Below, piece after piece: positions 1 to 8,439 of a stretch of 64,000 nucleotides of DNA (positions are counted from its first letter, which is position 1; the number at the start of each line of letters is the position of its first letter). The notes below the pieces were generated by a model. That model searched no databases, had not been told where the DNA came from, and was given only the letters and a program-made list of their open reading frames with translations. The position numbers were made by a program, and so were the translations under genes. The stretch comes from Caballeronia ptereochthonis (lineage in GTDB: Bacteria > Pseudomonadota > Gammaproteobacteria > Burkholderiales > Burkholderiaceae): assembly GCF_001545075.1 (NCBI RefSeq), contig NZ_FCOB02000040.1:1-64000 (forward strand), in the 5' to 3' direction.

Positions 1-36
1 GGGTGTCGGCTTCTTAAGCATGACCTCTATTAAAGA

Positions 37-66
37 ACAAAGCCCTGGGCAGAGCCAGGGCTTTGT
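37..66. terminator. Hairpin, probable terminator at left edge
   Basis: A perfect 12-bp inverted repeat (37-48 with 55-66) encloses a 6-nt loop. Read on the minus strand it is followed by a short T-rich stretch, so it can end transcription of the response-regulator gene that stops at 116. It could also end a plus-strand gene lying left of the window. Confidence 0.65.
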
Positions 67-77
67 CAGCAGTCTGA

Positions 78-98
78 ATGCCGTCCCCGGGACGGCAT
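78..98. terminator. Second hairpin downstream of the response regulator
   Basis: An inverted repeat of 10 bases on each side (78-87 with 89-98) around one base; a real hairpin would open to a loop of about 5. TTT follows on the plus strand. With the hairpin at 37-66 it may form a bidirectional termination zone. Confidence 0.45.
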
Positions 99-115
99 TT
101 TCACTTGATGAACCT

Positions 116-859
116 TCAGGCCGCGATTTGCGCCGCCGTGGGCTCGGCGTGTTCTTCGTTGCTCTCCTTGCCTTCATCGTAGAGATGCAGGAGGCGGTAT
201 CCGCTCTTGTACACCGGCTGCAGGCGGAAGTTGTTGACCGGCTCGATCTCGAGCGCGAGACGCAGACGCGAGACGTGGCTGTCGATGGTGCGTGTGGTTT
301 CGCGGAACTCGCGGCCCCAGACCATCGCGAAAATATGATCGCGCGACAGCACGCGGCCGATATTCGAGAAGAAGAGCTGCGCGAGACGGAATTGGGTGCC
401 GCTCAGCTGGACAGGCTTGCCGCGCACCGTGACGGTTTGCTGGCGCGCATCGAAACGATAGGGACCGACTTCCAGACAGGTGTTGGACGTCGTGGGATAC
501 GCGCGGCGCAGCAGCGCTTCGACACGCGCGCCGAACTCGCCAGGGCGAACCGGATAGACGACGTAATCGTCCGCGCCCGCGGTCAGCGCGCAGACCACGT
601 TGTGTTCGGCGCCGTCGGGCGTCGCGAACATCACCGGCACGCGCTCACCGAAGCTCGAGCGCACGGATTTGAGCAGGTCGAGCCCGCACAGGCCCGTGGA
701 GTTCCAGTCGAGAATCAGCAGATCGACGGTCGAGCGAGACAGCGCCTTGGAGAGCACGAGGCCATCGCCGAAGGTCACGCACGTGTGGCCGAGTCGTTTG
801 ACGACATCGCTGATGAGATTTCGGTAGCTTGGGTCGGTTTGCAGAACGGCGACGCGCAT
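116..859 (-). CDS. OmpR-type response regulator with atypical receiver
   Basis: About 247 residues: an N-terminal receiver (about 1-120) and a C-terminal winged-helix DNA-binding domain (about 140-235) with the usual TRTIDSHVSRLR recognition helix. The phosphoacceptor Asp51 is present. The acidic pair is reduced to a single Asp9, and the conserved Lys normally in DYxxKP is Tyr in the segment DDYVVYPVRP. This suggests altered or phosphate-independent switching, which is inference. I chose the ATG at 859, which begins the beta-1 strand; an upstream ATG at 889 adds ten residues unlike the family. No sensor kinase is adjacent, so it is an orphan regulator. Two hairpins follow its stop codon. Confidence 0.85.
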   Translation of the reverse strand: MRVAVLQTDPSYRNLISDVVKRLGHTCVTFGDGLVLSKALSRSTVDLLILDWNSTGLCGLDLLKSVRSSFGERVPVMFATPDGAEHNVVCALTAGADDYVVYPVRPGEFGARVEALLRRAYPTTSNTCLEVGPYRFDARQQTVTVRGKPVQLSGTQFRLAQLFFSNIGRVLSRDHIFAMVWGREFRETTRTIDSHVSRLRLALEIEPVNNFRLQPVYKSGYRLLHLYDEGKESNEEHAEPTAAQIAA

Positions 860-1399
860 AGTGTCTAACCTGATGAGTCCAAGGGACATTAAGCGGATGC
901 CGCTTTTCGGCGCCCGCGGGGCGTCTCGTCGCGGGATGAGACGGGGGAATCAAGCTGCGCATTCTGGGGAGCAGCGAGAACCTTTCCCATCGGACTCGTC
1001 CGAATTGTCAACGCATGTGACTGCCCAAGCGCCTGCTCGCGTGCCGGCCACGGCGGCGTCTCATGCGCGCAACCATCTTGAAAATAGAACGGCTTTTCTG
1101 TTTTTCGCCTGCTTTCATCCTGTAACATGCCGCATCTGGCTCACCAGGTCCCGCTTCCGCCGTTTTACCGAGACGTCGCGTAGCACGCTGCGCCGCGACT
1201 GTCCGTCGCAGCCGCAGCGCGGATGACGGGCGGCGGCTCCCGAATCCGCACCCGCCCCGGTCCTTGGCCTGGTTCTTCGCTGCACCTCGCCTCGGCCTTC
1301 GCTTCGCGTCCATCCGGCGCGTCCGAGATTCCCGCAGGACAAAGCCTCGTCCTACCCGCGCGTCACGCGTGATCTTTCCACTCACGGGTTCTCTTTTCG
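860..1399. other. Intergenic stretch, no gene seen
   Basis: About 540 bp between the divergent response-regulator gene and the MFS transporter gene. Open frames here are short, overlap each other and have no recognisable domain. It probably holds the two divergent promoters, but I found no convincing promoter match. Confidence 0.5.
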
Positions 1400-2692
1400 A
1401 TGCAGGCAACACCTCTGTCCGACGCCCCGCGCGCGGCCGGCCGCGCCCTGACGCGCGGCGACTACAAGACACTCACGCTCGCCGCGCTCGGCGGCGCGCT
1501 CGAGTTCTACGACTTCATCATCTTCGTGTTCTTTGCGCCGGTCATCGGCCAGCTGTTCTTTCCGCCGTCGATTCCGGACTGGCTGCGGCAACTGCAGACG
1601 TTCGGCATCTTCGCCGCGGGCTATCTGGCGCGCCCGCTCGGCGGAATCATCATGGCGCACTTCGGCGACCTGCTCGGCCGAAAGCGCATGTTCACGCTCT
1701 CCGTGCTGCTGATGTCGGTGCCGACGCTGCTGATGGGCCTCCTGCCCACCTACGCGTCGCTCGGCCTGATGGCGCCGGTGCTGCTGCTCCTTTTCCGCGT
1801 GATGCAGGGCGCGGCCGTGGGCGGCGAAGTGCCGGGCGCTTGGGTATTCGTCTCGGAGCACGTGCCGAATCGCCACGTCGGCTACGCGTGCGGCACGCTG
1901 ACCGCCGGCCTGACCGCGGGCATTCTGCTCGGCTCGCTGATCGCCACCGCCATCAACAAGGCGTTTGCTCCGGCCGAAGTCGCGGATTTCGCGTGGCGCC
2001 TGCCGTTCCTGCTCGGCGGCCTGTTCGGGCTGTGCTCGGTCTATCTGCGCCGCTGGCTGCATGAGACGCCGGTGTTCGCCGAACTGCAGAAGCGCAAGTC
2101 GCTCGCGGCGGAAATTCCGCTCAAGGCCGTGCTGCGCGACCACGGCCGCGCCGTGATCGTGTCGATGCTGCTCACGTGGATGCTCTCGGCGGCCATCGTC
2201 GTCGTGATCCTCATGACGCCCACGCTGCTGCAGAAGCAGTTCCACATCGCGCCGGCGACGGTGCTCGTCGCGAATTGCGCGGCGACGCTGTTCCTCACCA
2301 TCGGCTGCGTGCTGGCGGGTGCGATCGCGGGCAGGATCGGCGCGGGCAAGACGATCTTCATCGGCGGCATCGCGCTCGCCGTCTCGTACTGGATGCTGTT
2401 CCGCAGCGTCGCGCTCGATGCCTCGGTGCTCCTGCCGTGGTACGCACTGGCGGGCTTCACGGTCGGCGTGATCGGCGCGATTCCGTTCGTGATGGTGAAG
2501 GCGTTTCCGCCCGCCGTGCGCTTTTCGGGCATCTCGTTCTCGTACAACGTCGCGTATGCGGTGTTCGGCGGACTCACGCCGATCGCCGTCTCGCTGATGA
2601 TGAAATCGAGCCCGATGGCGCCCGCGATCTACGTCGCCGCGCTGTGCGCGGTCGGCGCGCTGACGACGCTCTTCATCAGGGAAGCGCGTTAA
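1400..2692 (+). CDS. MFS transporter, metabolite:H+ symporter type
   Basis: A 430-residue inner-membrane protein with about 12 hydrophobic segments. It has the MHS-subfamily features: an LGGALEFYDF start to helix 1 (about 30-39), the cytoplasmic loop GDLLGRKR (89-96) and a GGEVPGAW segment (about 141-148) in helix 4. The family takes up osmolytes, dicarboxylates or aromatic acids with protons; the substrate cannot be read here. The charged helix-1 segment and the helix-4 glutamate are typical of ProP- and citrate-type symporters. The ribosome site before the ATG is weak. A strong terminator follows the stop at 2716-2748, so the gene is transcribed alone. Family assignment is firm, substrate unknown. 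Confidence 0.85.
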   Translation: MQATPLSDAPRAAGRALTRGDYKTLTLAALGGALEFYDFIIFVFFAPVIGQLFFPPSIPDWLRQLQTFGIFAAGYLARPLGGIIMAHFGDLLGRKRMFTLSVLLMSVPTLLMGLLPTYASLGLMAPVLLLLFRVMQGAAVGGEVPGAWVFVSEHVPNRHVGYACGTLTAGLTAGILLGSLIATAINKAFAPAEVADFAWRLPFLLGGLFGLCSVYLRRWLHETPVFAELQKRKSLAAEIPLKAVLRDHGRAVIVSMLLTWMLSAAIVVVILMTPTLLQKQFHIAPATVLVANCAATLFLTIGCVLAGAIAGRIGAGKTIFIGGIALAVSYWMLFRSVALDASVLLPWYALAGFTVGVIGAIPFVMVKAFPPAVRFSGISFSYNVAYAVFGGLTPIAVSLMMKSSPMAPAIYVAALCAVGALTTLFIREAR

Positions 2693-2715
2693 GTCTCTCC
2701 CGGCCGATTCGTCCG

Positions 2716-2748
2716 ATGGCGCACCCTTCTTGCGGTGCGCCATTTTTT
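2716..2748 (+). terminator. Rho-independent terminator after the MHS transporter
   Basis: A 10-bp perfect stem (2716-2725 with 2734-2743) and an 8-nt loop, followed by a run of T residues (from 2743). This is a textbook intrinsic terminator for the gene ending at 2692. Confidence 0.9.
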
Positions 2749-2805
2749 CGCCCGGCTTTCACATTTCACCCCGCGCCGAAACATCGAACGGACCTCGCGC
2801 CTACG

Positions 2806-4290
2806 ATGAGCGGCATGAACTCGAACCTTTCCCCATCCAAAACGCGTCTGTCCGCGGGACAGATGCTCGTCGTGACGGCGACCAGTGTCGGCTTCGTCGT
2901 CTCCCAGCTCGATGTCTCGATCGTCAATGTCGCGCTCGCGAGCATCGGCCACGATCTGCATGCGGGCGTCGCGAGCCTGCAATGGACGGTCGACAGCTAC
3001 GCGCTCGCCTTCTCCGCGCTCATGCTCTCCGCGGGCTCGCTCGGCGACCGCTTCGGCGCGCGGCGCATGTTCCTCGGCGGACTCGCGCTTTTCGCGCTGG
3101 CGTCGCTCGCCTGCGCGTTTTCCCGCGATGCGACGGAGCTGATCGCCGCGCGCGCGCTTCAGGGCGTCGGCGCCGCGGCGATGCTGCCGAACTCGCTCGC
3201 GCTGCTGAACGCGGCGTGCGGCCACGATCGGCGCCTGCGGGCGCGCGCAGTCGGCCTGTGGACGGCGGCGGGCGCGGTGTCGATCGCGGCGGGGCCGATC
3301 GTCAGCGGCTTGCTGATCGCGGCGTTTGGCTGGCGCAGTATTTTCTGGGTCAATCTGCCGATCTGCGCAGCGGGCATCGCGGCGACCTGCAGGTGGGTCG
3401 AGAACGTCCGGCCCAAGGATGCCGGACACGCGCGCGGCATCGATCTGCCTGGCCAGGCGCTCGCCATCGTCGCGCTCGCGGCGTTCGTCGGCGCGGTGAT
3501 CGAACTGCGTCCGCTGGGTCTCGCGCATCCGCTCGTCTCGGGCGGGCTCGTGCTCGCGCTGGCGGCGGGCGGCGCGTTCATCGCGGTCGAGCGCAGGAGC
3601 GCCTCGCCTCTGCTGCCGCTCGCGCTCTTCGGCGAGCGTACTTTCAGCGCGGCCGTCGTCTTCGGCATCGGTGTGAATCTCACCTATTATGGGATGGTGT
3701 TCGTGCTGAGCCTGTATTTGCAGCGGGTACTCGGCCACACGCCCTTGCAGACTGGTCTCGCGTTCCTGCCTCTGACGGGCGGCTTCCTCGTCTCGAATCT
3801 GGCGAGCGGGCCCGTGGTGGCGCGCTTCGGCTCGCGCGGCCCGATGATCTTCGGCGCGCTTCTGGACGCTGCCGGCTTCGCCGCGCTCGGCTTCGTCGAT
3901 GCGACGACACCCACCGCCGCGCTGCTCGTGCCGTTCCTGCTGATTCCGTCCGGCATGGGCCTCGCGGTCCCCGCGATGACGACGGCGTTGCTCGGCACCG
4001 TCGGCCAGCAGCGCACGGGCACGGCGTCGGCGGTGCTCAACACCGCGCGGCAGGCGGCGGGCGCGATCGGCGTCGCGGCGTTCGGCGCGCTCGCGGGTCA
4101 CGGTGAAAGCGCCATGCACGGCGGAGGCGCGGAACATATCGTCGATGCGGTGCGCTGGTCGGCCTGCATTTCACTCGGATTGCTGCTGTGCGCGGCGCTG
4201 GCCGCGTGTCACGTGAGCAATCCGCCGAGCGCGCGGAAGACCGATGAACGGACCCGCGCATGCGGCCCGGTTCCGGACGAAGCCGAATGA
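2806..4290 (+). CDS. MFS drug efflux transporter, DHA2 (EmrB/QacA-like)
   Basis: A 494-residue protein with about 14 hydrophobic segments, the size and topology of the DHA2 drug:H+ antiporters. Helix 1 carries the LDVSIVNVALASI signature (35-47), and the cytoplasmic loop motif GDRFGARR follows at 80-87. The family exports cationic or amphipathic compounds from cytoplasm or membrane. I start at the ATG at 2806 (MSGMNS); a second ATG at 2815 is equally possible. The open frame runs far upstream through the preceding gene, but that part is a shadow. No adaptor or regulator gene is adjacent, so a tripartite system is not indicated here. Substrate unknown. Confidence 0.85.
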   Translation: MSGMNSNLSPSKTRLSAGQMLVVTATSVGFVVSQLDVSIVNVALASIGHDLHAGVASLQWTVDSYALAFSALMLSAGSLGDRFGARRMFLGGLALFALASLACAFSRDATELIAARALQGVGAAAMLPNSLALLNAACGHDRRLRARAVGLWTAAGAVSIAAGPIVSGLLIAAFGWRSIFWVNLPICAAGIAATCRWVENVRPKDAGHARGIDLPGQALAIVALAAFVGAVIELRPLGLAHPLVSGGLVLALAAGGAFIAVERRSASPLLPLALFGERTFSAAVVFGIGVNLTYYGMVFVLSLYLQRVLGHTPLQTGLAFLPLTGGFLVSNLASGPVVARFGSRGPMIFGALLDAAGFAALGFVDATTPTAALLVPFLLIPSGMGLAVPAMTTALLGTVGQQRTGTASAVLNTARQAAGAIGVAAFGALAGHGESAMHGGGAEHIVDAVRWSACISLGLLLCAALAACHVSNPPSARKTDERTRACGPVPDEAE

Positions 4291-4395
4291 CCGAACGACC
4301 CAAGCGCTGCAGCGGGAACGCCCGTTGCAGCGGCCGGGCAAAGCGCTCTGAAAAAACGAGCCAGCGCGCGCCATCGACCCATCAAGGAGAACGCC

Positions 4396-4563
4396 ATGTC
4401 GACAATGCCTCGCTCCCCGGAGGAGCCGCGCGAGCCCGATCCGGACAAGCTGCGCGACCCGGACGCGCCGTCGAATCCCGACGACCCGGACATGCCCGAC
4501 GGCCCGGATTCCGCCACGCCGATCGTGCCCGCCGATCCGCAGAACGGCGAGCCGCGCATGTAA
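4396..4563 (+). CDS. Small Pro/Asp-rich hypothetical protein (55 aa)
   Basis: A short frame with a strong ribosome site AAGGAGA (4384-4390) five bases before the ATG. The product has 55 residues and is dominated by Pro, Asp and Glu, with repeated PDDPD/PDGPD-like units. It is strongly acidic, probably disordered, and has no signal peptide or membrane segment. It ends just before a 15-bp hairpin that can terminate it. Composition and ribosome site argue for a real gene. I recognise no family and propose no function. Confidence 0.6.
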   Translation: MSTMPRSPEEPREPDPDKLRDPDAPSNPDDPDMPDGPDSATPIVPADPQNGEPRM

Positions 4564-4591
4564 GCCCGAGCGTTCGGAGCGCGCATGAAGC

Positions 4592-4626
4592 AATGCCCGC
4601 GCGGCTACCTGAGCCGCGCGGGCATT
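4592..4626. terminator. Bidirectional terminator hairpin
   Basis: A 15-bp perfect inverted repeat (4592-4606 with 4612-4626) with a 5-nt loop lies between two convergent small genes ending at 4563 (plus) and 4650 (minus). It suits termination in both directions. Confidence 0.75.
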
Positions 4627-4649
4627 CCTGTGCCGCGTGTTGCTGGGGA

Positions 4650-4922
4650 CTACAGGCTCGTCGTCTGCACGGTGCCGGTATCCAGCGCGCGCTCGATCAG
4701 CGCTTCCTGCTGCGCCTTGCGCACGGCATCGGCGACGAGCGTGTCGGGCGCTTCCACTTCCGCCCTGATCGTCCCGATGATGCCGCCGGCCTCGACGATC
4801 ACGAGCGATTCGGCCGAATCCGCGCGACTGATGATGACGCGCGGCGGCCCGCCGCCTTCCGCGATGCTCGCGCAGAACTGCATCTTTTGCCCGCCGATCA
4901 CTTGCTCGAATGTTTGAATCAT
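4650..4922 (-). CDS. Hypothetical protein, 90 aa
   Basis: A 90-residue cytoplasmic protein without signal peptide or membrane segment. The N-terminus (MIQTFEQVIGGQKMQFCASI) and a central run of beta-prone residues suggest a small alpha/beta fold. I recognise no named domain. It is convergent with the acidic small gene at 4396-4563 and shares the terminator at 4592-4626. The nearest gene upstream on its strand is the XRE regulator ending at 5047, 124 bp away. Codon use fits the neighbours, and a Burkholderiaceae-restricted protein is likely. Confidence 0.6.
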   Translation of the reverse strand: MIQTFEQVIGGQKMQFCASIAEGGGPPRVIISRADSAESLVIVEAGGIIGTIRAEVEAPDTLVADAVRKAQQEALIERALDTGTVQTTSL

Positions 4923-5046
4923 CGTTGCCTTCCGTGTTGGTTGGACAAAAGCTGACCAGCTGCGCGTGATGCGCAGCCTGCTTTCTCATTGATCCGCGCG
5001 CTTGCAGCAGGTTCAATTCTGTAAGCTCGCGGGCGGCGGCGCAAGC

Positions 5047-5886
5047 TCAACGTCTCGCGTCGGCGAGCTGACGCAGGATATTGGCGGTGGCCTCATCGGC
5101 GGGAAACAGGGCTTCGATCGCGAGTTCCGACAGCGTGATATCGACCGGTGTGCCGAATACCGTCGTCGTGCTGAAGAACGAGAGGACGCCGTGCGACGTG
5201 CGCATGCGCAGGGGCACGACGACCGGATCGGTCTCGCCGCGCGCGGCCTGTTCGGCATGCGCCGGCGCGGGATACGCCTCGAGCTCCGCGAGCAGCGCGA
5301 CGAGCGCGGCATCGCCCGAGACTTCGATCTGCCGGCGCAAGCGCGCGAGCAGATGCGCGCGCCACTCGTGCCAGTTGTCGACGATGCCTGCGAGACCGCG
5401 CGGATGCATCGACAGGCGCAGCACGTTTACCGGCGGCGCGAGCAGTTCCGGATCCGCCGCTGCGACGAGCGGCGCGAGCGCCGCGTTGGCCGCGACCATC
5501 GTCCAGTGGCGATCGATCGCGAGCGCGGGATAAGGTTCGTGACCCTTCAGCACGAGATCGACCGCGCGCCGCGCGGCGGCGAGTTGCGGATCGGCGAGCG
5601 CCCGTTCGCGATAGAGCGGCGCATAGCCCGCTGCGATCAGCAGCGTATTGCGCTCGCGCAGCGGCACGTCGAGTTGCTCGGCGAGGCGCATCAGCATTTC
5701 GCGGCTCGGCAGGGAGCGCCCCGATTCGACGAAGCTCAGATGGCGCGTCGAGACATCCGCCTCGCCCGCGAGATCGAGCTGGCTCATGCGGCGTCGCTGA
5801 CGCCATTCGCGCAGGAGCGTGCCGACGGTCGCGCCGGGCATGGGCTTCGTCCAATGGGCGGCCGGGTGTGTGAGGGTCGAGTTCAT
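5047..5886 (-). CDS. XRE-family regulator with MmyB-like ligand domain
   Basis: About 279 residues. An N-terminal helix-turn-helix (about 21-79) includes REWRQRRRMSQLDLA and the recognition region STRHLSFVESGRSLPSRE. The C-terminal part (about 100-265) resembles the MmyB/MLTR ligand-binding domain of one-component repressors that often control a neighbouring oxidoreductase or efflux gene. I chose the ATG at 5886; an upstream in-frame ATG at 5913 adds nine unlikely residues. It is divergent from motA with 262 bp between the starts. No enzyme gene typical of the family is adjacent, so the target is unknown. Confidence 0.8.
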   Translation of the reverse strand: MNSTLTHPAAHWTKPMPGATVGTLLREWRQRRRMSQLDLAGEADVSTRHLSFVESGRSLPSREMLMRLAEQLDVPLRERNTLLIAAGYAPLYRERALADPQLAAARRAVDLVLKGHEPYPALAIDRHWTMVAANAALAPLVAAADPELLAPPVNVLRLSMHPRGLAGIVDNWHEWRAHLLARLRRQIEVSGDAALVALLAELEAYPAPAHAEQAARGETDPVVVPLRMRTSHGVLSFFSTTTVFGTPVDITLSELAIEALFPADEATANILRQLADARR

Positions 5887-6026
5887 GCAGACGATCTTAG
5901 ACGAAGCGTGCACGCGCGTTCCATTACCTGCGACGTAATCGCGGGGGCGCCGCCATCGCTCTCCATCGAACGACCGTAAGAATTACTGCGCAAACCTTTG
6001 CGCAGAAAAACGTGCGCGCATCACCC

Positions 6027-6054
6027 TAAATCTGCGGGTGTTCCGGGCCGTTAA
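6027..6054 (+). promoter_or_regulatory. Candidate sigma-28 (FliA) promoter for motA
   Basis: TAAA at 6027-6030, a 16-nt gap, then GCCGTTAA at 6047-6054. This resembles the flagellar sigma-28 consensus (TAAA, about 15 nt, GCCGATAA) and lies about 95 bp before the motA start. A perfect GCCGATAA follows at 6057-6064, but has no -35 match at the right distance. Confidence 0.45.
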
Positions 6055-6148
6055 GAGCCGATAACAAGCGAACAATGCGTCGCGAGCCATGCGCGTCTTA
6101 TCCGAACGCGCGCACGGCCCGCGGCGCGCGAATATCTGCGGAGAAATC

Positions 6149-7018
6149 ATGTTTGTCATCATCGGATGGGTGGTGGTCATCGGCTCGGTGATCGGAAGCT
6201 TCCTCGGCGTCGGCGGCCACCTGGCGGCGCTGGTGCAGCCGTTCGAGCTGCTGTGTATTTTCGGGGCGGCGATCGGCGCGTTCGTCGTGTCCAATCCGAC
6301 ATCGACGCTGAAGAAAACGTTGCAAGCCTTGCCGAAGGTCTTCAAGGGCGGCGGCTATACGAAGGAGAAATATCTCGCGCTGATCGCCCTGCTCTACGAA
6401 CTGCTGCAGAAGGCGCGCAAGGAAGGGATGATGGCGCTCGAAGCCGATGTCGACGCGCCCGAATCCAGCGCGCTCTTCCAGAAGTACGAGCACGTGATGG
6501 CCGATCATCATCTGCTCGATTTCATCATCGACTATCTGCGCATGATGTCGGCGGGCAACGTCAACGCGCTCGAGATGCAGGACCTGATGGATGAAGAGCT
6601 CGAGACGCATCACGCGGAAAGCTCGGTCGCGGCCAATGCGATCCAGAAGATGGCGGACGGTTTGCCGGCGTTCGGTATCGTCGCGGCGGTGATGGGCGTC
6701 GTGCATACCATGGGCTCGGTCGGCGCCGCGCCGGCCGTGCTCGGCGAGATGATCGCGGGCGCGCTCGTCGGCACGTTCCTCGGCATTCTGCTGGCGTACG
6801 GCTTCATCGGGCCGCTCGCGGATCTGCTCCACGCGAAGGGCGCCGCCGAAGCGAAGCCGTTCCAGTGCGTGAAGTCGGTGCTGCTCGCATCGATGAACGG
6901 CTATGCGCCGACGGTGGCCGTCGAGTTCGGCCGCAAGGTGCTCTTCACCGCGGACCGTCCGAGCTTCAAGGAACTGGACGACGCGGTGCGCGCGACCAAG
7001 ATGCCGAAGTCGGCCTAG
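6149..7018 (+). CDS. motA: Flagellar motor stator protein MotA
   Basis: A 289-residue inner-membrane protein that forms the stator proton channel with MotB and drives flagellar rotation. The residues known to matter in E. coli MotA sit at the same numbers here: Arg90 and Glu98 in the cytoplasmic torque loop, Pro173 and Pro222 at the channel helices. Four membrane helices are visible (two near 1-50, two near 170-225). The start is the ATG at 6149, preceded by a GGAGAA site; an upstream frame extension is not MotA-like. motB follows after 33 bp. No flhDC or che genes flank the pair, so it stands apart from a large flagellar cluster. A candidate FliA promoter lies upstream. Confidence 0.97.
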   Translation: MFVIIGWVVVIGSVIGSFLGVGGHLAALVQPFELLCIFGAAIGAFVVSNPTSTLKKTLQALPKVFKGGGYTKEKYLALIALLYELLQKARKEGMMALEADVDAPESSALFQKYEHVMADHHLLDFIIDYLRMMSAGNVNALEMQDLMDEELETHHAESSVAANAIQKMADGLPAFGIVAAVMGVVHTMGSVGAAPAVLGEMIAGALVGTFLGILLAYGFIGPLADLLHAKGAAEAKPFQCVKSVLLASMNGYAPTVAVEFGRKVLFTADRPSFKELDDAVRATKMPKSA

Positions 7019-7051
7019 TGATCCTGTCGCGCATGCAAGGGAGTTCCGCTC

Positions 7052-8026
7052 ATGGCTGAGAAACCGTCACGCGATCCGCTGCAGTCTGTGCTCGCGCCCA
7101 CCGTGGTCGTGAAGCGCAAGAAGAAGGCGCACGGACACGGTCATCATGGCGGCGCGTGGAAGATCGCTTACGCCGACTTCGTCACGGCGATGATGGCGTT
7201 CTTTCTGTTGATGTGGCTGCTCGGGTCGACTTCGAAGTACGACAAGGCAGGGATCGAGCAGTACTTCAACACGCCGCTCTCCGCGCTGTTCGGCAACGAT
7301 GGCGGCGCGTCGGCGCATACGAGCGTCATCACGGGCGGCGGCAAGGACTTGTCGAGCTCGCGGCCCGGCGAAGGGAACAAGAGTCAGACGCAGCCGGTGC
7401 CGCAATCGATCGCGCGGGCGGCGGTTGCCGTGGATGACATGCAGAAGCTGCAGCAGCTCAAGCGGAAGCTCATGGCGCTCATCGAGCAGATGCCCGCGTT
7501 GCATGCGTTCAAGGATCAGATTCGGATTGCGATCACGAGCGAGGGATTGCGGATCGAGATCGTTGATTCGCTCAAGCGGCCGATGTTCGCTTCAGGAAGC
7601 TCGAAGCTCGAGGGTTATGCGACGACGATTCTGACCAATATCGGGGCGTCGCTGAATGATGTGGATAACCGCGTGTCGATCGCGGGGCATACGGATGCGG
7701 TGCCCTATTCCGGGAATCAGGCAGGGTATTCAAATTGGGAGTTGTCGAGTGAGCGCGCGAATGCGGCGCGGCGTGCGCTGGTTGCGGGGGGGATGAAGGA
7801 AGGAAAGGTGCTGCAGGTGCGCGGGTTAGCCGATGTGCTGCCGCTCAATAAGGATGTTGTCGATGAGCCTACTAATCGGCGGATCAGTATTCTCGTGCTG
7901 AACAAGGCGGCTGAGCAGGCGTTTTTTCGGGACGGTGGGCGGACTACGGTGGATCAGGGGCAGCCTGTCGAGGGGGCTGTTCCGGCGGCGGTGGCGGCTG
8001 GGGCGAATGTGGGGGTGGTGAAGTAG
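7052..8026 (+). CDS. motB: Flagellar motor stator protein MotB
   Basis: A 324-residue partner of MotA that anchors the stator to peptidoglycan. A basic cytoplasmic N-terminus (KRKKKAHGHGHHGG) precedes a single membrane helix (about 37-58) with the YADFVTAMMAFF motif; Asp42 is the essential proton-binding aspartate (Asp32 in E. coli). The C-terminal OmpA-like peptidoglycan-binding domain covers about 180-290 (GHTDAVPYSG, NWELSSERANAARR). The start follows a GGGAG ribosome site. The last 100 codons use fewer G/C-ending codons than the 5' part, and the stop codon lies in a run of G tracts that could form a G-quadruplex. Confidence 0.97.
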   Translation: MAEKPSRDPLQSVLAPTVVVKRKKKAHGHGHHGGAWKIAYADFVTAMMAFFLLMWLLGSTSKYDKAGIEQYFNTPLSALFGNDGGASAHTSVITGGGKDLSSSRPGEGNKSQTQPVPQSIARAAVAVDDMQKLQQLKRKLMALIEQMPALHAFKDQIRIAITSEGLRIEIVDSLKRPMFASGSSKLEGYATTILTNIGASLNDVDNRVSIAGHTDAVPYSGNQAGYSNWELSSERANAARRALVAGGMKEGKVLQVRGLADVLPLNKDVVDEPTNRRISILVLNKAAEQAFFRDGGRTTVDQGQPVEGAVPAAVAAGANVGVVK

Positions 8027-8053
8027 TGGGGGTTGGGGGCGGTTGGTTGGGGG
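8011..8053 (+). other. G-quadruplex-capable sequence over the motB stop
   Basis: Four runs of five G residues (8011-8015, 8028-8032, 8035-8039, 8049-8053) on the sense strand span the motB stop codon at 8024-8026. Loops are 12, 2 and 9 nt, so it misses the strict short-loop rule. Confidence 0.5.
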
Positions 8054-8193
8054 CTCTTTGTCAAGTGGCGGCGTTCGCCGGTCGTCGCGATGATGATGCG
8101 TCTGCGTTAAAACACTTTCCGGTTGTCGGCCAAAGCCGGACCTATCCGTGATTTCGTGGGCGGGGCATATCATGAAGTGTAAAGATCATAGCT

Positions 8194-8437
8194 ATGCCAA
8201 TGAAGAAGAAAAGGCAAACCGTAGCGCGTCAGGCAGCGGGGCTACCCGCCTGGACAACCCAAGCCGCCCGGTCAGGCCAACGAGCGCAACGGCGCCAGCG
8301 GCAAGACGGTCATCACCGATCGTGGCCCGGTTCGGGTCGAAGTCCCCCGCGATCGAGACGGCAGCTTCGAGCCGATCCTGATTCCCAAGAGAAGCCGGTA
8401 AAGCGACGCTCGTGCCGACGAGCGCATCATCGCCAGC
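8194..8437 (+). pseudogene. IS256-type transposase remnant
   Basis: In one frame, 8267-8398 encodes a segment typical of the N-terminal region of IS256 (Mutator-like) transposases: NERNGASGKTV, then PVRVEVPRDRDG and SFEPILIPKRSR. A TAA at 8399-8401 interrupts it. The same frame goes on with ADERIIA (8414-8434), as in the family, so the stop is a lesion. Upstream, a basic start (MPMKKKRQTV from 8194) is in another frame. The catalytic domain is absent and I found no terminal inverted repeats, so this is a small decayed fragment. It lies between the 3' ends of motB and mntH. Confidence 0.75.
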
Positions 8438-8439
8438 CG

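Noticed and set aside
1264..2064. A 266-codon frame overlapping the start of the MHS transporter
   Set aside because: Arg/Ala-rich out-of-frame translation of the transporter gene.
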